This document shows positions 1-11,205 of a DNA stretch of 64,000 nucleotides, in pieces. How positions within the stretch are numbered: position 1 is the first letter of the stretch; every line of letters begins with the position of its first letter. The notes below the pieces were generated by a model. It saw only the letters and a list, made by a program, of their open reading frames with translations, made no database searches and was not told the DNA's origin. A program made the position numbers and the translations under genes. The DNA is from Heterohyrax brucei. Lineage: Eukaryota > Chordata > Mammalia > Hyracoidea > Procaviidae. The stretch spans positions 123,496,796 through 123,560,795 of the forward strand of contig CM053142.1 in the NCBI GenBank assembly GCA_028571685.1, in the 5' to 3' direction.

Positions 1-119
1 ATTTGGAAATGGATAGCAGTGATAGTTGTACAACATTATGAATCTGATTAATTAAATGAATTGTATATGTAAAAAATGTTTAAACTCAAAGGTTTTTATT
101 TATGTATGTGTGTGTGTAA

Positions 120-278
120 ACACCCAAACCCACTGCCAATGAGTTGACTCTGACTCATAGCCACCTTATGTACAAATTAGAAGTGCAACCATAGGAGCCA
201 AGGAGCCACTGGTGGATGTGAACTGTCAGTGTTTTGATTAGCAACTGAATTCTTAACCATTCAGCAAGCAGGGCTCCT
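120..278 (-). repeat. AfroSINE, short form
   Basis: A tRNA-derived SINE in reverse orientation. It shows the usual order on the + strand: ACCCACTGCC, GACTCATAG, a degraded middle, then the complement of the tRNA-like 5' end (TTAACCATTC..GGGCTCC). It lacks the roughly 45-bp internal segment of the long form. It is diverged and not expected to be active. Confidence 0.85.
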
Positions 279-392
279 TATATATACATATACAGGAGTC
301 AGTGCAGCTAATCCAAATGTAATGGTGCTTAAGTTCCCCTGTCTCTGTTCACTTCTGTGACATTGACTTAAAACACAACTTAACCTTGTAGA

Positions 393-443
393 TGGGTCGC
401 CACGAGTTGGATCCGACTCAACGGCACTTGGCTGGCTGGCTAT
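393..443 (+). repeat. 51-bp AfroSINE/RTE tail micro-insertion
   Basis: Only the last ~50 bp of the SINE/RTE 3' end is present (GGGTCGCCACGAGTT.., GGCACTTGGCTGGCTGG). It is flanked by a perfect 8-bp direct repeat CTTGTAGA (385-392 and 444-451), so this short piece was inserted as such and is not a decay remnant. No poly(A) is present. Confidence 0.8.
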
Positions 444-478
444 CTTGTAGACTGCGGAGTGCCTCAGAAACATGAGTG

Positions 479-638
479 CCTCTAATCCTACTGTATTAGC
501 ATTATAGAGGTAAGATTTACAACACATAAGAAAATCACATCAGATGACAAAATACTGGAGAGTCAGGCAATACTAGGAATCACTGCCTAGTCAAACTGGT
601 ACATATTTTGATGGGGATACAATTAAATCCATGACACG
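479..638 (-). mobile_element. MaLR-type LTR, 5' end fragment
   Basis: On the minus strand this is the first ~160 bp of the LTR family seen complete at 7755-8276. It ends at AATCCATGACA, the complement of the LTR start TGTCATGGATT. The 3' two thirds of the LTR are missing. Confidence 0.65.
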
Positions 639-1260
639 CATCATGGCCTGTTTCAAGCCACCGTCTTTAACAATTGGCTCCTGTGTGCTGGTGTGAGCCA
701 GCCCCGAGCGCCACTTGTGTAAGTGTGCTGTCTGTCTTCAGCATGCTTCTAACACTTTTCCACTTATCACCTGTTTGGGTTCCATGTGAGAAGAGCCTTT
801 TGACTGCGCATTTATACAATTTGCCATCATTATGTCACAAGGGTTTTGATGTGCCTACTGCCAAGTGAGCCTCGCGCAGCATGGTGTCTCACATGTAGGT
901 CACCACCCTGCAGTCAGCAGGCTGTATTTGGACTTCAGGGGAGGTTTGTTTGATCTTCTGAAAGCTTTCTGAAACACCAAATTAATTAGCAGCCTCTACA
1001 AATTAAGAGATCTCGCATAAAAACACAAATTCTCAGTTTGCCTAGTCAAGTTTGAAGATCTGACAATACTAAGGCCACCTGCCCATGAGCAACAGATTCC
1101 TGGAGTTAAGCAGAGGGGGTTTCCTTGAATGAAACACACGCCTTCCAGGGCACCACAGTGCGTGCTTCCTCTGCTGTCTCACACTCTATGCCTCTTTGTA
1201 ATTACATTGCCTGTAAGGGACTGTGAATTTTGAAACTGAGGCACAACATGTCAAAAACAA
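639..1260. other. Unassigned non-repetitive stretch
   Basis: I recognise no repeat or gene in these ~620 bases. A 64-codon open frame at 674-868 has no family resemblance and no splice context that I can support. Confidence 0.4.
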
Positions 1261-1284
1261 AAGAAGAGAGAGAGAGAGAAGAAA
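1261..1284. repeat. (GA)n microsatellite
   Basis: About 24 bp of AG dinucleotide repeat with flanking A-rich sequence. Confidence 0.8.
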
Positions 1285-1480
1285 AAACTTTGGAGTTAGA
1301 CAAACCTGGAAACTAGTCCAGCCTCCCCTATGAATAATACGTAAATATAAGCAAACGACTAAACTCAGCCTGAGTGCTTTTCCTTCTATACGAAATGGAA
1401 ATAGAACTTACCTCAAGGGGTTCTGACTGAGACTAAACCTAACACTGTGTGCAAACACCGAGCCCAACAGCCATCAGAGA
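1285..1480 (+). repeat. MIR SINE fragment
   Basis: Order of motifs fits an ancient mammalian MIR: TTGGAGTTAGACAAACCTGG, then CTCAGCCTGAGT, then AAATGGAAATA and ACCTCAAGGGGTT. It is very diverged, as expected of MIR. Confidence 0.65.
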
Positions 1481-1897
1481 GCAGGGGCTCTGTGCATTCT
1501 AAGTCCCCCTTCACCTCCACGACGCTGACCTCAAACCGCACTGCTCTGGCGTGCTTCCACATTCGTCATTCCTCGCCCCAGGTCACGCTGCGCTTACTGT
1601 CTCTTCTGCTCTGCTCGCTGAAATGAGCTGACTCTCGTACAGTGCCTTTTTCCTTTTTTTCTGTCATTTATTTATTTATTTATTTCTCCTATCCTTTACC
1701 ATATTTTCTAGGGACAAGCACTGCTTATCTCAGAAATCATAATAACCTCGTTCTCATACTTTCTTGCTCTGTTCACGTCAGTCACCCAAACTGTACACAG
1801 CACAGGTACAATTCCCTGACCTTAACCCAAGTTTTAACTGGCTGTACATAATGAAGAGAATAGAAAATATACCATGGTTTAGACTGGACATGACCAT
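1481..1897. other. Unassigned stretch with an (ATTT)n run
   Basis: No gene or recognised element. A short (ATTT)n simple repeat lies at 1665-1686. Confidence 0.4.
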
Positions 1898-2456
1898 GAG
1901 ATCTGACAAGTCCACAGACTTAATCTTTTTAAGGCTTATATACTTCATTACTGAGTATCACAACAGTCACCTTTGAAGCACTCACTTTGGGATGTTATGC
2001 CCCAAAAGCCAGCTCCTAGTCCACCCTTCAAAGTAAACTGGGACTCTTTCTAGAATGGCCATTGCACAGGTATGGTGGCAAGTTTGCTAACTTAATTGTC
2101 TAGTTGTCTCTGACGGAGTTGTCAGCCAGCAAACAAATAACTGTATTGGAGCACCCTCCCTACGCAGCTGATCTGGCTCCCAGTGATTTTTTTCTTTACC
2201 TAAAGGTAGAGGAAATGCTGAAAGGAAGACATTTGGATGACATTCAAAACATCAAGGGTAATACGATGACAGCTCTGATGGCCATACTAGAAAAAAGAGT
2301 TCTAAAGTTGCTTTGAAGGGCAGACTAGGTGCTAGCGTCAGTGCACAGCTTCCCAAGGGGAGTTCTTCAAAGGTGACCATAGTGACATTCAGCAATGAGG
2401 TATGTAGCACTTTTTCTAGCATGAGTTCATGAACTTGAACTGACGGTCCTTGTACT
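1898..2456 (+). mobile_element. Fold-back mariner element, copy 1
   Basis: A non-autonomous Tc1/mariner derivative of ~560 bp. The left arm (about 1898-2066) and right arm (about 2278-2456) are inverted copies of each other; for example TCCACCCTTCAAAG on the left pairs with CTTTGAAGGGCAGA on the right. The centre (2104-2316) is a decayed sense remnant of mariner transposase with the family signature HPPYAADLAPSDFFLY near the C-terminal catalytic Asp. The frame is far too short to be functional. Copies 2 and 3 are in the opposite orientation. Confidence 0.75.
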
Positions 2457-2790
2457 TACTCATCAATTACACATGCGCGCACACGCATACCTACATACCT
2501 TTATCCCAACACACAGAAAAAAAAGTAATTTTTCCCTTAACATATGTCCCCGTTCTTTAATTTGGAAACCTTTTGCTACCCACAGATATCGGATGAAATA
2601 AAAATAGTCAAAAATCTAAAAAGCAAGGTGCTGATTCTACTCACATTTCTGATGTCACTGTAGAGAAGTATTTTATGACTTTTATCCTGATAATCCTTTC
2701 CTTCCAAGCACATATATTATCAACAATCTAAATGAATAAAAATTCTCGTAGTTCATTAATAGTAACAATAATAATAGTAGATTCAAACCT
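2457..2790. other. Unassigned AT-rich stretch
   Basis: No gene or known repeat seen. A short alternating purine-pyrimidine run (GCGCGCACACGC) lies at about 2475. Confidence 0.4.
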
Positions 2791-2794
2791 AATC

Positions 2795-3070
2795 AGTCAG
2801 TCAATCCTACTGATTTGATGACCACTGTAATATACCTAGGATCCTTGCTCTGTACCCTGTCTACATCACTACCATTTCTTGCAAGCAAACCTTCACCAGC
2901 CTCCCAGCTGCTCCAGCTGCTTTCACTTTGATCCCACTCTAATCTATTCTCCATCCAGCAGCTCGAGTGATCTCTCAATAAATCAAGTCTGATATTGTCA
3001 CTTCCCTACTTGAAATACTTCAGTGCATTTCATTATCCTTAAGATAAATCTCAAAATTGACAATACGGCC
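2795..3070 (+). repeat. L2 LINE fragment
   Basis: Diverged but ordered match to the L2 segment with GTGATCTCTC, TCTGATATTGTCACTTCCC, CTTGAAATACTTCAGTG and GGATAAATCTCAAAATTG-like blocks (3040-3060). Ancient and not coding. Confidence 0.6.
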
Positions 3071-3800
3071 CTTTGAGATGAACTTCTGAATCAAAGGGGA
3101 GTGAGACGAACATGGCTCCTGCCTTTAAGGAAATTACAATCCAGTGATACAAAAAGACAGTAAAATAATGAAAGCACAGGCAGGCCTATAATTATAATTT
3201 CAGTAAGTGCTGTGAAAAAATGTTTATCAACATTTATTGGAATGAATTGTTATTACAGTAAAACCTGCAGAAGCTGTAACCTAATGTGGAAACCTATCAG
3301 AGAAGAAAAACTCAGTTTTTTCCCACTAAAACAAAGGATAGAAAAATGGTAAGACCGTGCCCTATTAAAGGTAGAAAACTTGTGATATCCAGAAAAACAA
3401 AGCAGTCCCATCACATTCTGGCTCTCAAAGGTTTTGCTGTCTTTATGTTTTGAAAGTCACTTTGACAATATTCTAGTAAGAGAGAAGAAAGTGCAAAGCT
3501 TTTATTAATAGCAGTTTCTTAAAATAATAAAACTGTTTTCTAAGTGATTTGCATACATTAGCTCCTTTGAATTTTCATAAAAGTTCTTTATTCATTCTTC
3601 CAACAAATATTTGCTGAATAATACCTTCTTGATCTTCTATGAGGAAACAGTGTTATGGAAAAGAATGACAGATGCAAAAAAACAAAAGAGGGAGTGCAAC
3701 CATGAGGACATACCCCCAAAAGCATAACACTACCATTAGGGTAATGCTGTGTAGGAATGCTTCAGAGTGATATGATGGATATAGTATCAACAAAGATGCA
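3071..3800. other. Unassigned stretch
   Basis: About 730 bases of AT-rich sequence with no repeat family or gene that I can name. Confidence 0.4.
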
Positions 3801-3806
3801 GTATTA

Positions 3807-4003
3807 ACCCACTGCTGTCAAGTTGATTTTGACTCATAGAGACCCTATAGGGCAGAGTGCAACTGCTCCATGGGGTTTCCAAGGCTGTAATCTTTAAAGA
3901 AGCAGATAGTCACAACTTTTTCCCATGCAGTTGTTAGTGGGTTCAAACCACCGACATTCTGATTAGCAGCCTAGCACTTAACAACCATGCCATCCGGGCT
4001 TCC
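3807..4003 (-). repeat. AfroSINE, long form
   Basis: Reverse-orientation copy that keeps the internal segment missing from short copies (GCTGTAATCTTTAAAGAAGC through to TTTTTCCCATG). Length is ~197 bp. The 5' tRNA-like end is at the right (CACTTAACAACCATGCCATC). Confidence 0.9.
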
Positions 4004-4015
4004 CTATGCATCATT

Positions 4016-4178
4016 ACCAAAATCAAATCCACTGCCCGTCAAGTCAATTCTGACTCATAGCAGCCCTATAGGACAGAGTAGAACTACCTCATAGAATTTC
4101 CAGGGAGCACCTGATGGGTCTGAGCTGCTGAGCGTTTGGTTAACAGCCAGAGCACTTAACCCGTGCAACCAGGGCTTC
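4016..4178 (-). repeat. AfroSINE, short form
   Basis: Second reverse copy only ~12 bp from the long copy to its left. TTTCCAGGGAGCACCTGATG shows the short-form junction. Confidence 0.9.
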
Positions 4179-4198
4179 CTGATACATTATTAGAGGTA

Positions 4199-4217
4199 AA
4201 AAAAAAAAAAAAAAAAA
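4199..4217. repeat. Poly(A) run
   Basis: About 18 A residues between an AfroSINE and an RTE 3' end. Confidence 0.7.
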
Positions 4218-4439
4218 TCATTAAGCAGAGCCCCCAAAAGATATTATTGTTAGTCGCAGTCTAGCTGGTTCCAATTATAGTGACTCACTGTACAACAGAA
4301 GGTAACACTGCCCAGTCCTGGACCATCCTAGCAATCATTGCTATGCTTGGACCCATTGTTACAGGCACTGTATCAGCACATCTTGTTGGTGATCTTTTTT
4401 GCTTTATCTAGCCTGATGTCCTTCCCAAGAGACTGATCC

Positions 4440-4821
4440 TTTCTTTTCTCTTCTTTTTTTTTCTTTTTCTTTTATTATGATTGAGTGAAAGTGTACAATC
4501 CAGTTTAAATTTGCATGCCTGCCTATCTGCAGCTCCTTCTGCTCTTCTTGCCTGGTGACAGCACGCTCCTCCTTTCCATTCCATATATGTCATATCCTCT
4601 TAACAACCTTCGGTTCTCTCCTCTCCACCCTCTCCATTATTCTCTAGTAAGAGGCCAGTCATCCTGTAGCTGTATAGAAACACAAACTGAACACATGATA
4701 TGACCACTCTGTGTCACCAAGTCCAATCCTGTCCAAAAGAGTTGACCTTAGTAAAGATTTATGACCAGGGGCAGCAGCATGTCTAGGGGCCATCCTCCTG
4801 GGGAACCCCCAGGCCTTAGGA
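4440..4821 (-). mobile_element. L1 3' UTR, 5'-truncated, inside RTE
   Basis: Poly(T) at left, then the L1 3' UTR complement (ATTATGATTGAGTGAAAGTG, GGTGACAGCACGC). An imperfect direct repeat TG(A/G)TCCTTTCT flanks it (left about 4428-4441, right about 4822-4835), which supports a target-primed insertion into the RTE. Confidence 0.8.
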
Positions 4822-7496
4822 GAGAATGGTCCTTTCTAATAACATGTCCAAAATATCTGAGCTGAAGTCTCAGTATTCTTGCTTCTAAGGAGCATCTGGC
4901 TGTACTTCTTCTAAGATAGATTTGTTTATTCTTCAGGCAATACACGAAATATTCAGTACTGTTCACCAACACCATAATTCAAAGGCAGCCATTCTTCTTC
5001 AGTCTTCCTTTTTCAGTGTCCAGCTTTTGTATGCATACGAGGTAGCTGAAACACCATGGTTTCGGTCAAGTATACCTTAGTCCTCAAGGTGATATCTTTG
5101 CTTTTTAATGTTATAAAGAGGTCTTTTGCAACAGATCTGCCCAATGCAATACACCATTTCTTTTTTTTTTTTTTTTAATTTTTTATTGTGTTTAAGTGAA
5201 AGTATATAATCCAAGTTAAACTTTCATGCCGGCCTTTCTGAAGCTCCTTCTGCTCTCCTTGCCCAGTGACAACACACTCCTTTTTGTTCTATATAGGTAT
5301 CATATCCTCTTAAAAATCTCCTGTCCCCTCTTCTCCAGCCTTTCCTCTCCCTTCTAGTAAAAGGCCAGTAAGCAAAATAGCATCCTATAGTTGCCCAAAA
5401 CCATAAAGTACACACATCATATGGTCACATTGTGTCTCCAAGTCCAGTTCAGTCCTGTCTGAAGAGTAGACCTCAGAATGTTTTCTGGCCAGCGGCAGCA
5501 GCAGGTCTAGGGACCATGCTCCCAGGGGAAACCCCAGGCTTCTGGACCACCAATTGCAGTCTTTTAGTGGCATTCTGGAGGTGCACCCCTCTTTTTCTCA
5601 TGTTGCCACTTAGACTCGACGTTGTGTGTCCCTTCACAGCTTTCTTTCGTGGTGCCTGGGCACCATCTGGTTCATTTGGTCACATGTTGATAGTTTCCAA
5701 TACACGTGGGTCCTACTGTCTCCTGGGCTCTTTTTCCCCGATGTCTTTGTTGCTCTTGGTGATCATCTGCTCCGGATGAGTTGGGACCATCTGGTGTACC
5801 TCAGACGGCAGCTTGCTGGCTTTTAAGACCCCAGATGCCACTCACCAATACAGAGTGCAGAAGCCTCTCATAGCAATAGGCTAGTTATGCCAGTCAATGT
5901 ACCCTGACAGCATAGTCCCCAGACCCCCTCCCCTGCTACTCTACCGTTGCATACTGGGTTAAGATTAGAGCAGTCTTCAGTTTATGCTGAAATCCGGTTA
6001 AGTTGATCTTTTTACTGTGTGCTGCCACTGCTTTCACCCATCCAAATTTCTATCTACTGTCTAACCTGTGGCCAGCCCTGTACCCCTTCTCTTTCCTTGT
6101 CTTATGTACGTGAGTCTATTTTTAAGTCCTTACAGTAGGAGTCTCATACAGTATTTGTCTTTGTGCCACTGACTGATTTTATTCAGTATAATGTCTTCCA
6201 GCTGAAACCAGGTTATGAGATGCTTCCTAAAATCATTATTGTTCTTTATAATTGCGTAGTGTTCCATTGAGTATATGTACCATAGTTTGTTTATCTATTC
6301 ATCTGGTGTTAGATATCTGGGTTGATTCTATCTTTTTGCTATTGTGACACTGCTGCAACAAACATTTGTGTGCATGTATCCATTCGTGTGACTGCTCTCA
6401 AGTCTGTGGGATATAGACCAAGCAGTGGGATAACTGGATTCAATGTTATATACATTTCCAGCATTTTAAGGAAGCTCCAGATTGCTTTCCAAAGAGGTTG
6501 TACCACTTTGCAATCCCACCAGCAGTGTAGGAGAGTTCCAATCGCTCCACAGCCTCTCCAGCATTTGTTGTTTTGTGTTTTTTAGATCATGGCCAACTTT
6601 GTTGGGGTGAGATGGTAGCTGATTGTAGTTTTGATTTGTATTTCTTTGATAGCTGACGATCATGAGCATTTCCTCATGGGTCTTTCAGCTGCCTAGATGT
6701 CCTCTTTGGTAAAGTGTCCGTTTCCTTTGCCCATTGCTTAATTGTGTTATTTAACTTTATCTTGCTGATATTTCACAGTACCTTGTAAATGATGATCTGA
6801 TGTCTGTCCAGCATGTAATTGCCAGATATTTTTTCCCTATCTGTAGGTGGTCTTTTAACTATTTTGATAAAGACTGGATGAGCAGAAGTGTTTGATTCTT
6901 AGCTGCTCCCATTTATCTATTTTCTGTTGGTTATACTTTGTCAGATTTTGAAGTCTGTCTATGCTATGTGTTAACACTTCCACTGTTGATCCTATTATGT
7001 CTTGCATGATCTTTATCATTTTAAGTTTGATATTTAGGTCTTTGATCCAATTTCATTTAGTTTGTGCATAAAGTGTGAGAGATGAGCCTTGCTTTAGTTT
7101 TTTGAAGATGGATATCCAATTTTGCCAGCACCATTTGTTAAAGAGATTGTTTTGATCCCAGTTTACAATCTTAGGGGCTTTGTCTAATTATCAGCTGTTC
7201 ATAAGAGAATGGTGGCATCTCTGGGGCTTCAACTCTGTTCCATTAGTCTATGTCTCCTTTTGTACCACTACCAGGCTGTTTTGACTACTGTGGCAATGTG
7301 GTTTGGGTACTTTCTTCCCTCTGGATTGTGCACTTATAGAGATAAATTGACCTCTGAGCACTGCTTTGACAGTATCCCATAGGTTCTTGTAGGCTGTGTT
7401 TTCATCCTCACATGAATACATAAATTTATTTCATCCTTCATTTCTTCTATAACCCATGGCTTTTTGAGCAAGGTGTTTAGTTTAGCTTCCATGAGT

Positions 7497-7754
7497 TCAA
7501 CTTTCTGTGTTTTTTCTGCCATTGATTTTGACTGTCATGGCTTTATGTTCTGAGAAGATGCTTTGCAACAATTCAGTGGTTTGGATTTTGTTGAGATTTT
7601 CTTTATGTCCTAACACACGGTCTATTCTGGAAAATGTTCCATGTGCATTGAAGAAGAAGATGTATCTATCTGCTGATGGATAAAATGTTCTGTATATTTT
7701 GATGAGGTTTAGTTGGTTAATTGACTCAATAAGATCTTCTGTGTCTTTACTGAG
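7497..7754 (-). pseudogene. L1 ORF2 endonuclease, C-terminal part
   Basis: Minus-strand frame with the L1 endonuclease order: IYRTFYPSADRYIFF, then the SRIDRVLGHKEN block around the conserved Asp, then FSEHKAMTVKI, which contains the catalytic-site His of the SDH-type motif as EH. In family members the endonuclease nicks target DNA for target-primed reverse transcription. It is separated from its N-terminal half by the LTR and has no downstream reverse transcriptase, so it is a pseudogene. Confidence 0.85.
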
Positions 7755-8276
7755 TGTCATGGATTGAATTGTGTCCCCTCAAAACATGTGTGGCCATGTG
7801 GCTGGGCTGTGATTTCCAATATTTCATGATTGTCCTCCATTTTGTGATTTTCCTATGCTGTATGTTAAAGGATTAGCGTGGGGCTGTAAATCCCTTCATA
7901 GAATTACCTCCCTGCTCCACTGTAAAGGGAGTTTCCCTGGATTATGGCTTGCCCCACCCTTAATTCTTTCATCCTACAAGAGACAAAAGGAAAGAGAAGT
8001 AAGCAGAAAATTGGGCACATCACACCATCAAGAAAGCAGCATCGGAAGAAGAGTGCATCCTTCAGACCTGAGGTTCCTGCACAAAGATGCTCCCTAGACA
8101 AAGAATGATAAGTACTGGACTTTCCTCCAGAGCTGACAGGGAGGAAAGTCTTCTCCTGGAGCAGACATCCTGAGTTTGGACTTGTAGCCTATCAGCCCAT
8201 GTAAGAATAAACTTTCCTTTGTTAAAGCCAACCACTTGAGCCATTTCTGTTAGAGCAGCACCAGCTGACTAAAACA
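7755..8276 (+). mobile_element. Solo MaLR-type LTR inside L1 ORF2
   Basis: A 522-bp solo LTR beginning TGTCATGGATTGAATTGTGT and ending GACTAAAACA (TG...CA ends). It is flanked by a 5-bp target duplication CTGAG (7750-7754) / TTGAG (8277-8281), one mismatch, which is the size expected for ERVL/MaLR. AATAAA lies at about 8207. Its relation to MaLR comes from the provirus remnant at 32.2-33.3 kb. Confidence 0.85.
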
Positions 8277-8281
8277 TTGAG

Positions 8282-8762
8282 CTTTTCTCTGGATGATCTG
8301 TTCAATACTGAAAGTGGAGTGTTGATGTCCCCCACTAGTATTGTGTAGTGATCTATCTCATTTTTCAACGTAGTCAGTGTTTCTTCAATGTATTTAGATG
8401 TTCTGGTATTGGTTGCATAAATATTTTAATATTGTTAAGTCCTTTTTGTGTATTGAACCTTTTAGCAATAAATAGTCAACATCCTTGTCCCTGATGGTAG
8501 ATTTTATGTTAAAATCTATTTTATCTCAGATTAGTATTGCCACATCTGCTCTTTTTTGTATGTTATTAGCTTGATATATATTAGTCCATCCTTTAATTTT
8601 CAGTTTGTTCTTATCTTTAAGTCTAAGGTATGTTTCTTGTAAGCAAAATACAGATGGGCCATGTCTTTTGATCCAGTATATCACTCGTTGTCTCTTTATT
8701 GGTGCATTCGGTCCATTTACATTCAGTGTAATAATTGATGAGTATGTGTTTAGTGCTGTCAT
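8282..8762 (-). pseudogene. L1 ORF2 endonuclease, N-terminal part
   Basis: Minus-strand frame starting with Met at 8762. It carries the apurinic-endonuclease-like start (SIITLNVNGPNAPIKRQR, then VFCLQETYLR with the catalytic Glu). Frame is lost before the LTR at 8276. Confidence 0.85.
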
Positions 8763-10103
8763 TTTGATGTATCTATTTTTGTGTTGGTGTTTCCTATATT
8801 GCTCTTAATATTCTGTTCTGGGTCATTCTTCAGTATGGGTTGAATTTTCACCTTTTTTAGTGTTGGTTTTGTGGTTGTTGAGACTCCTGCGTTAGGTTTC
8901 CTGTTTTTATATGTTGCATTGTTACTGTGCTTTGTGGCTACTCCTATGTACACCCTTAATCTTCTAAGTTTAAACCTAGTTGTAATTTCTACATATCTTT
9001 TTTACTTCTTCTCCATCTGAAAGGACTATAATTATTGTAGTATATCCCTATTTTTAGTGTCATGGTGTCATGGTTTTCACGATAAGATCGCTGGTTTCCT
9101 TCTTTTCATGCTATAGCTTTGATTGAGTTTTGTAATTTCCCCAAATGAGTAGGTTTCTGGATGCTGTGTCCTGTATTGCCTCCTTAAATATAAATATAAA
9201 AACATAATGGTTTTGTTTTTCTAAGCCAAGAGCTTCTTTCAGTATTTGTTGTAGTTTTTACAAAGTCTCTAAGCTTCTTTTTATCTGCAAATGTCTTAAT
9301 GTCATCTTCACATTTCCAAGACAGCTCTGCAGGATGTAAAATTCGTGGTTGGAAATTTTTTCTCCTTCAAGGTTTTGAATGTGTCATCCCACTGCCTCCT
9401 TGCCAACATTGTTTCTTCCTAGAGGTGAGACAAAAGGCTACAGGGTTTCCCTCTGAATGTTAGCTTTCTTTCAGCCTTGTTGCCTTTAAAAGAATCTGTT
9501 TACATTTCACTTTATTAAGCTTGATTATAATATGTCTTGTTATCTTTCTTTTGGGGTGTAGATTTTGTGGTGTTCGATACACATCTTGGATATCTGTGTT
9601 GTCTTCTTTCATAATTTCAGGAAAATTTTCTGCCAGCAACTCAACAGCAATACTCTCTGTGTTTTCAACTATCCCACCCTGTGCAGGAACTCCAATTTAT
9701 TGTAGATTATTCCTCTGGATAGAGTCTTATGTGTTTCTTTATACTTCTTCATTTTTCTTATTTCTTTTCTCTGATTTCTCCTCATAAATGCTGATGTCAG
9801 TTGCTCTGTCCTCAAGGTCACTAAGTCTAACTTCTGTTTCCTCTATTCTGCTCTTTTGGCTTTGGACTTAATTGTCTAATTCTGTAATTTTACTCGATGG
9901 CACTTGGCTTTGGCTGGCTGCTGGATTTCTGATTACTGTTCCATCAGTTCAAATAGCTTGCTTAATTTTTTGTTTTGCTCCACTGAATTTTGTTTAATCT
10001 CTAGGAGGGCTCTATCTGTAACTCTTTTGTACTCAACCTCTGATAGTTTCAGAAAGCCTTCTTCATCTGGGAAGTTTTTTGTTTGAGAGTTTTCAGGAGC
10101 CAT
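8763..10103 (-). pseudogene. L1 ORF1 remnant
   Basis: Minus strand. The ATG complement is at 10101-10103, and the first codons read MAPENSQTKNF with an LFELMEQ-like stretch typical of L1 ORF1 upstream regions. A C-terminal piece at about 9530-9580 decodes to HHKIYTPKER, matching the family block near the end of the RNA-binding domain. Many stops and shifts. A 29-bp SINE tail sits in it at 9892-9920. Confidence 0.75.
9892..9920 (+). repeat. SINE/RTE tail fragment in L1 ORF1
   Basis: ACTCGATGGCACTTGGCTTT plus GGCTGGCTG. The same terminal tail as at 393, 18538, 22589 and 43972. I could not define a flanking duplication here. Confidence 0.55.
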
Positions 10104-11205
10104 GGTGGACTGTTTCTTTAAATGATTAGTGATGGTTTGTTGCCTTTAGGCCATCTAGAGTCTGTTTCATTTCTCTGGTGCTACCTCAACAGGAGCTGAG
10201 GCATAGTTCTCAGAAGCAAGGTAATCACCAGCTACCTCTGTGTACTTTAGTGACTGGCCCCAGTGTACTCTGGGGTCACAGGCTCTGCCTCCTGGGAGAC
10301 AAAGACAGTGCCCTACTTATGGAGACACTGGGTGGCCATCAACTGACGCTGTGATGTGGATCAGTAAGAGCTGGAAGAGATGCCGCCAGGCCATTCAGCA
10401 GTTATTTCTCCAGGCAGTCTTATTTTGGAGAAGTAGGAGCTGTCTGACAATTGCCACAATCAGACAAGCCATTGCATGTGGCATGCCTCACCTTCCAGCT
10501 GACAACAGAAGGACCTCTTCAGCCACCCCCTGATGCAATGACATAGTTCATAGTAGGCAGGGGTTACAGCCTTGCTGCCATCCTTAGCTGTGCCCTATCT
10601 GTAAGGTAACGCTGTGCTAAACTCAGCCTTTCTGTTGGAAAAGTGCTTTCCAGTCTGGCCCTGCTTCTCATCTTGGGAATTAACTCCTGCTGAGGCTTCC
10701 ATTTGGGTGACTCTGCCTCCCAGCCAACAAGCATAGTGTCTCAACCAAGGCACCCTTTCTGCCATGAAACAGCAGAATCTATGAAGGAGCTCAGGAAAGA
10801 GAGGGTGGAGGAGTAGCAGCCATCAGCAGCTGACCTCTTAAAATGTGGTTATCTCGTGTACTGTCTCTCTGCTGTACTATACTCTAATTACTTTAGCACT
10901 GCAGTTCAGCATATTTACTGGCTTATACCCATACCCTGCCTCCTAGATAACAAAGAAAAAGAAAGCATCAGTGCCTGCAGTCCACCCAAGCAGCAAGTCA
11001 GCAGGAGCAGTACTCAGAGTGCACTGGCTCATGCCAGAGAGAGGAAATTTCCTGTTTAGTGACATATAGTTCAATCTGACAACCCTATGGCATATCTTAG
11101 GGCTCCCTGGGTGTCCAGACTGCTCCATTCAATTATCAACCCAGGCCTTACTTTTCAGAAGGAATTGATGAGACATGTGTCTAGTCTGTCATCTTTGCTC
11201 TGGTC
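10104..11205 (-). promoter_or_regulatory. L1 5' UTR (old promoter region)
   Basis: About 1.1 kb upstream of ORF1 of the nested L1. It is homologous across its length to 62948-64000. In the older copy the YY1-like start motif is changed to AAAGATGACAG. L1 5' UTRs hold the internal Pol II promoter in other mammals. Activity here is inferred only and unlikely. Confidence 0.7.

Larger units (their letters stand above)
5161..11205 (-). mobile_element. L1 LINE, structurally full length but defective
   Basis: Runs in reverse from a poly(T) at 5161 (3' end) to a 5' UTR start at about 11205. That start is homologous to the L1 5' end at 62948. Parts by strand order: 5' UTR 10104-11205 (~1.1 kb); ORF1 start codon complement at 10101-10103 in a good context (CCACCATGG); decayed ORF1 about 8763-10103; ORF2 start at 8762 with endonuclease residues (LNVNGPNAPIKRQR, QETYLR); an LTR at 7755-8276; the rest of the endonuclease and a short downstream piece to 7332; then a direct jump to the ORF2 C-terminal region at about 7320. 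The reverse-transcriptase region, probably ~2 kb, is gone. ORF1 and ORF2 also carry frameshifts, so the copy is dead. Confidence 0.9.

Noticed and set aside
2104-2316. Mariner transposase-like frame as a possible domesticated gene
   Set aside because: Only the C-terminal part is present, it lies inside a fold-back element and lacks the rest of the catalytic domain. No sign of conservation.
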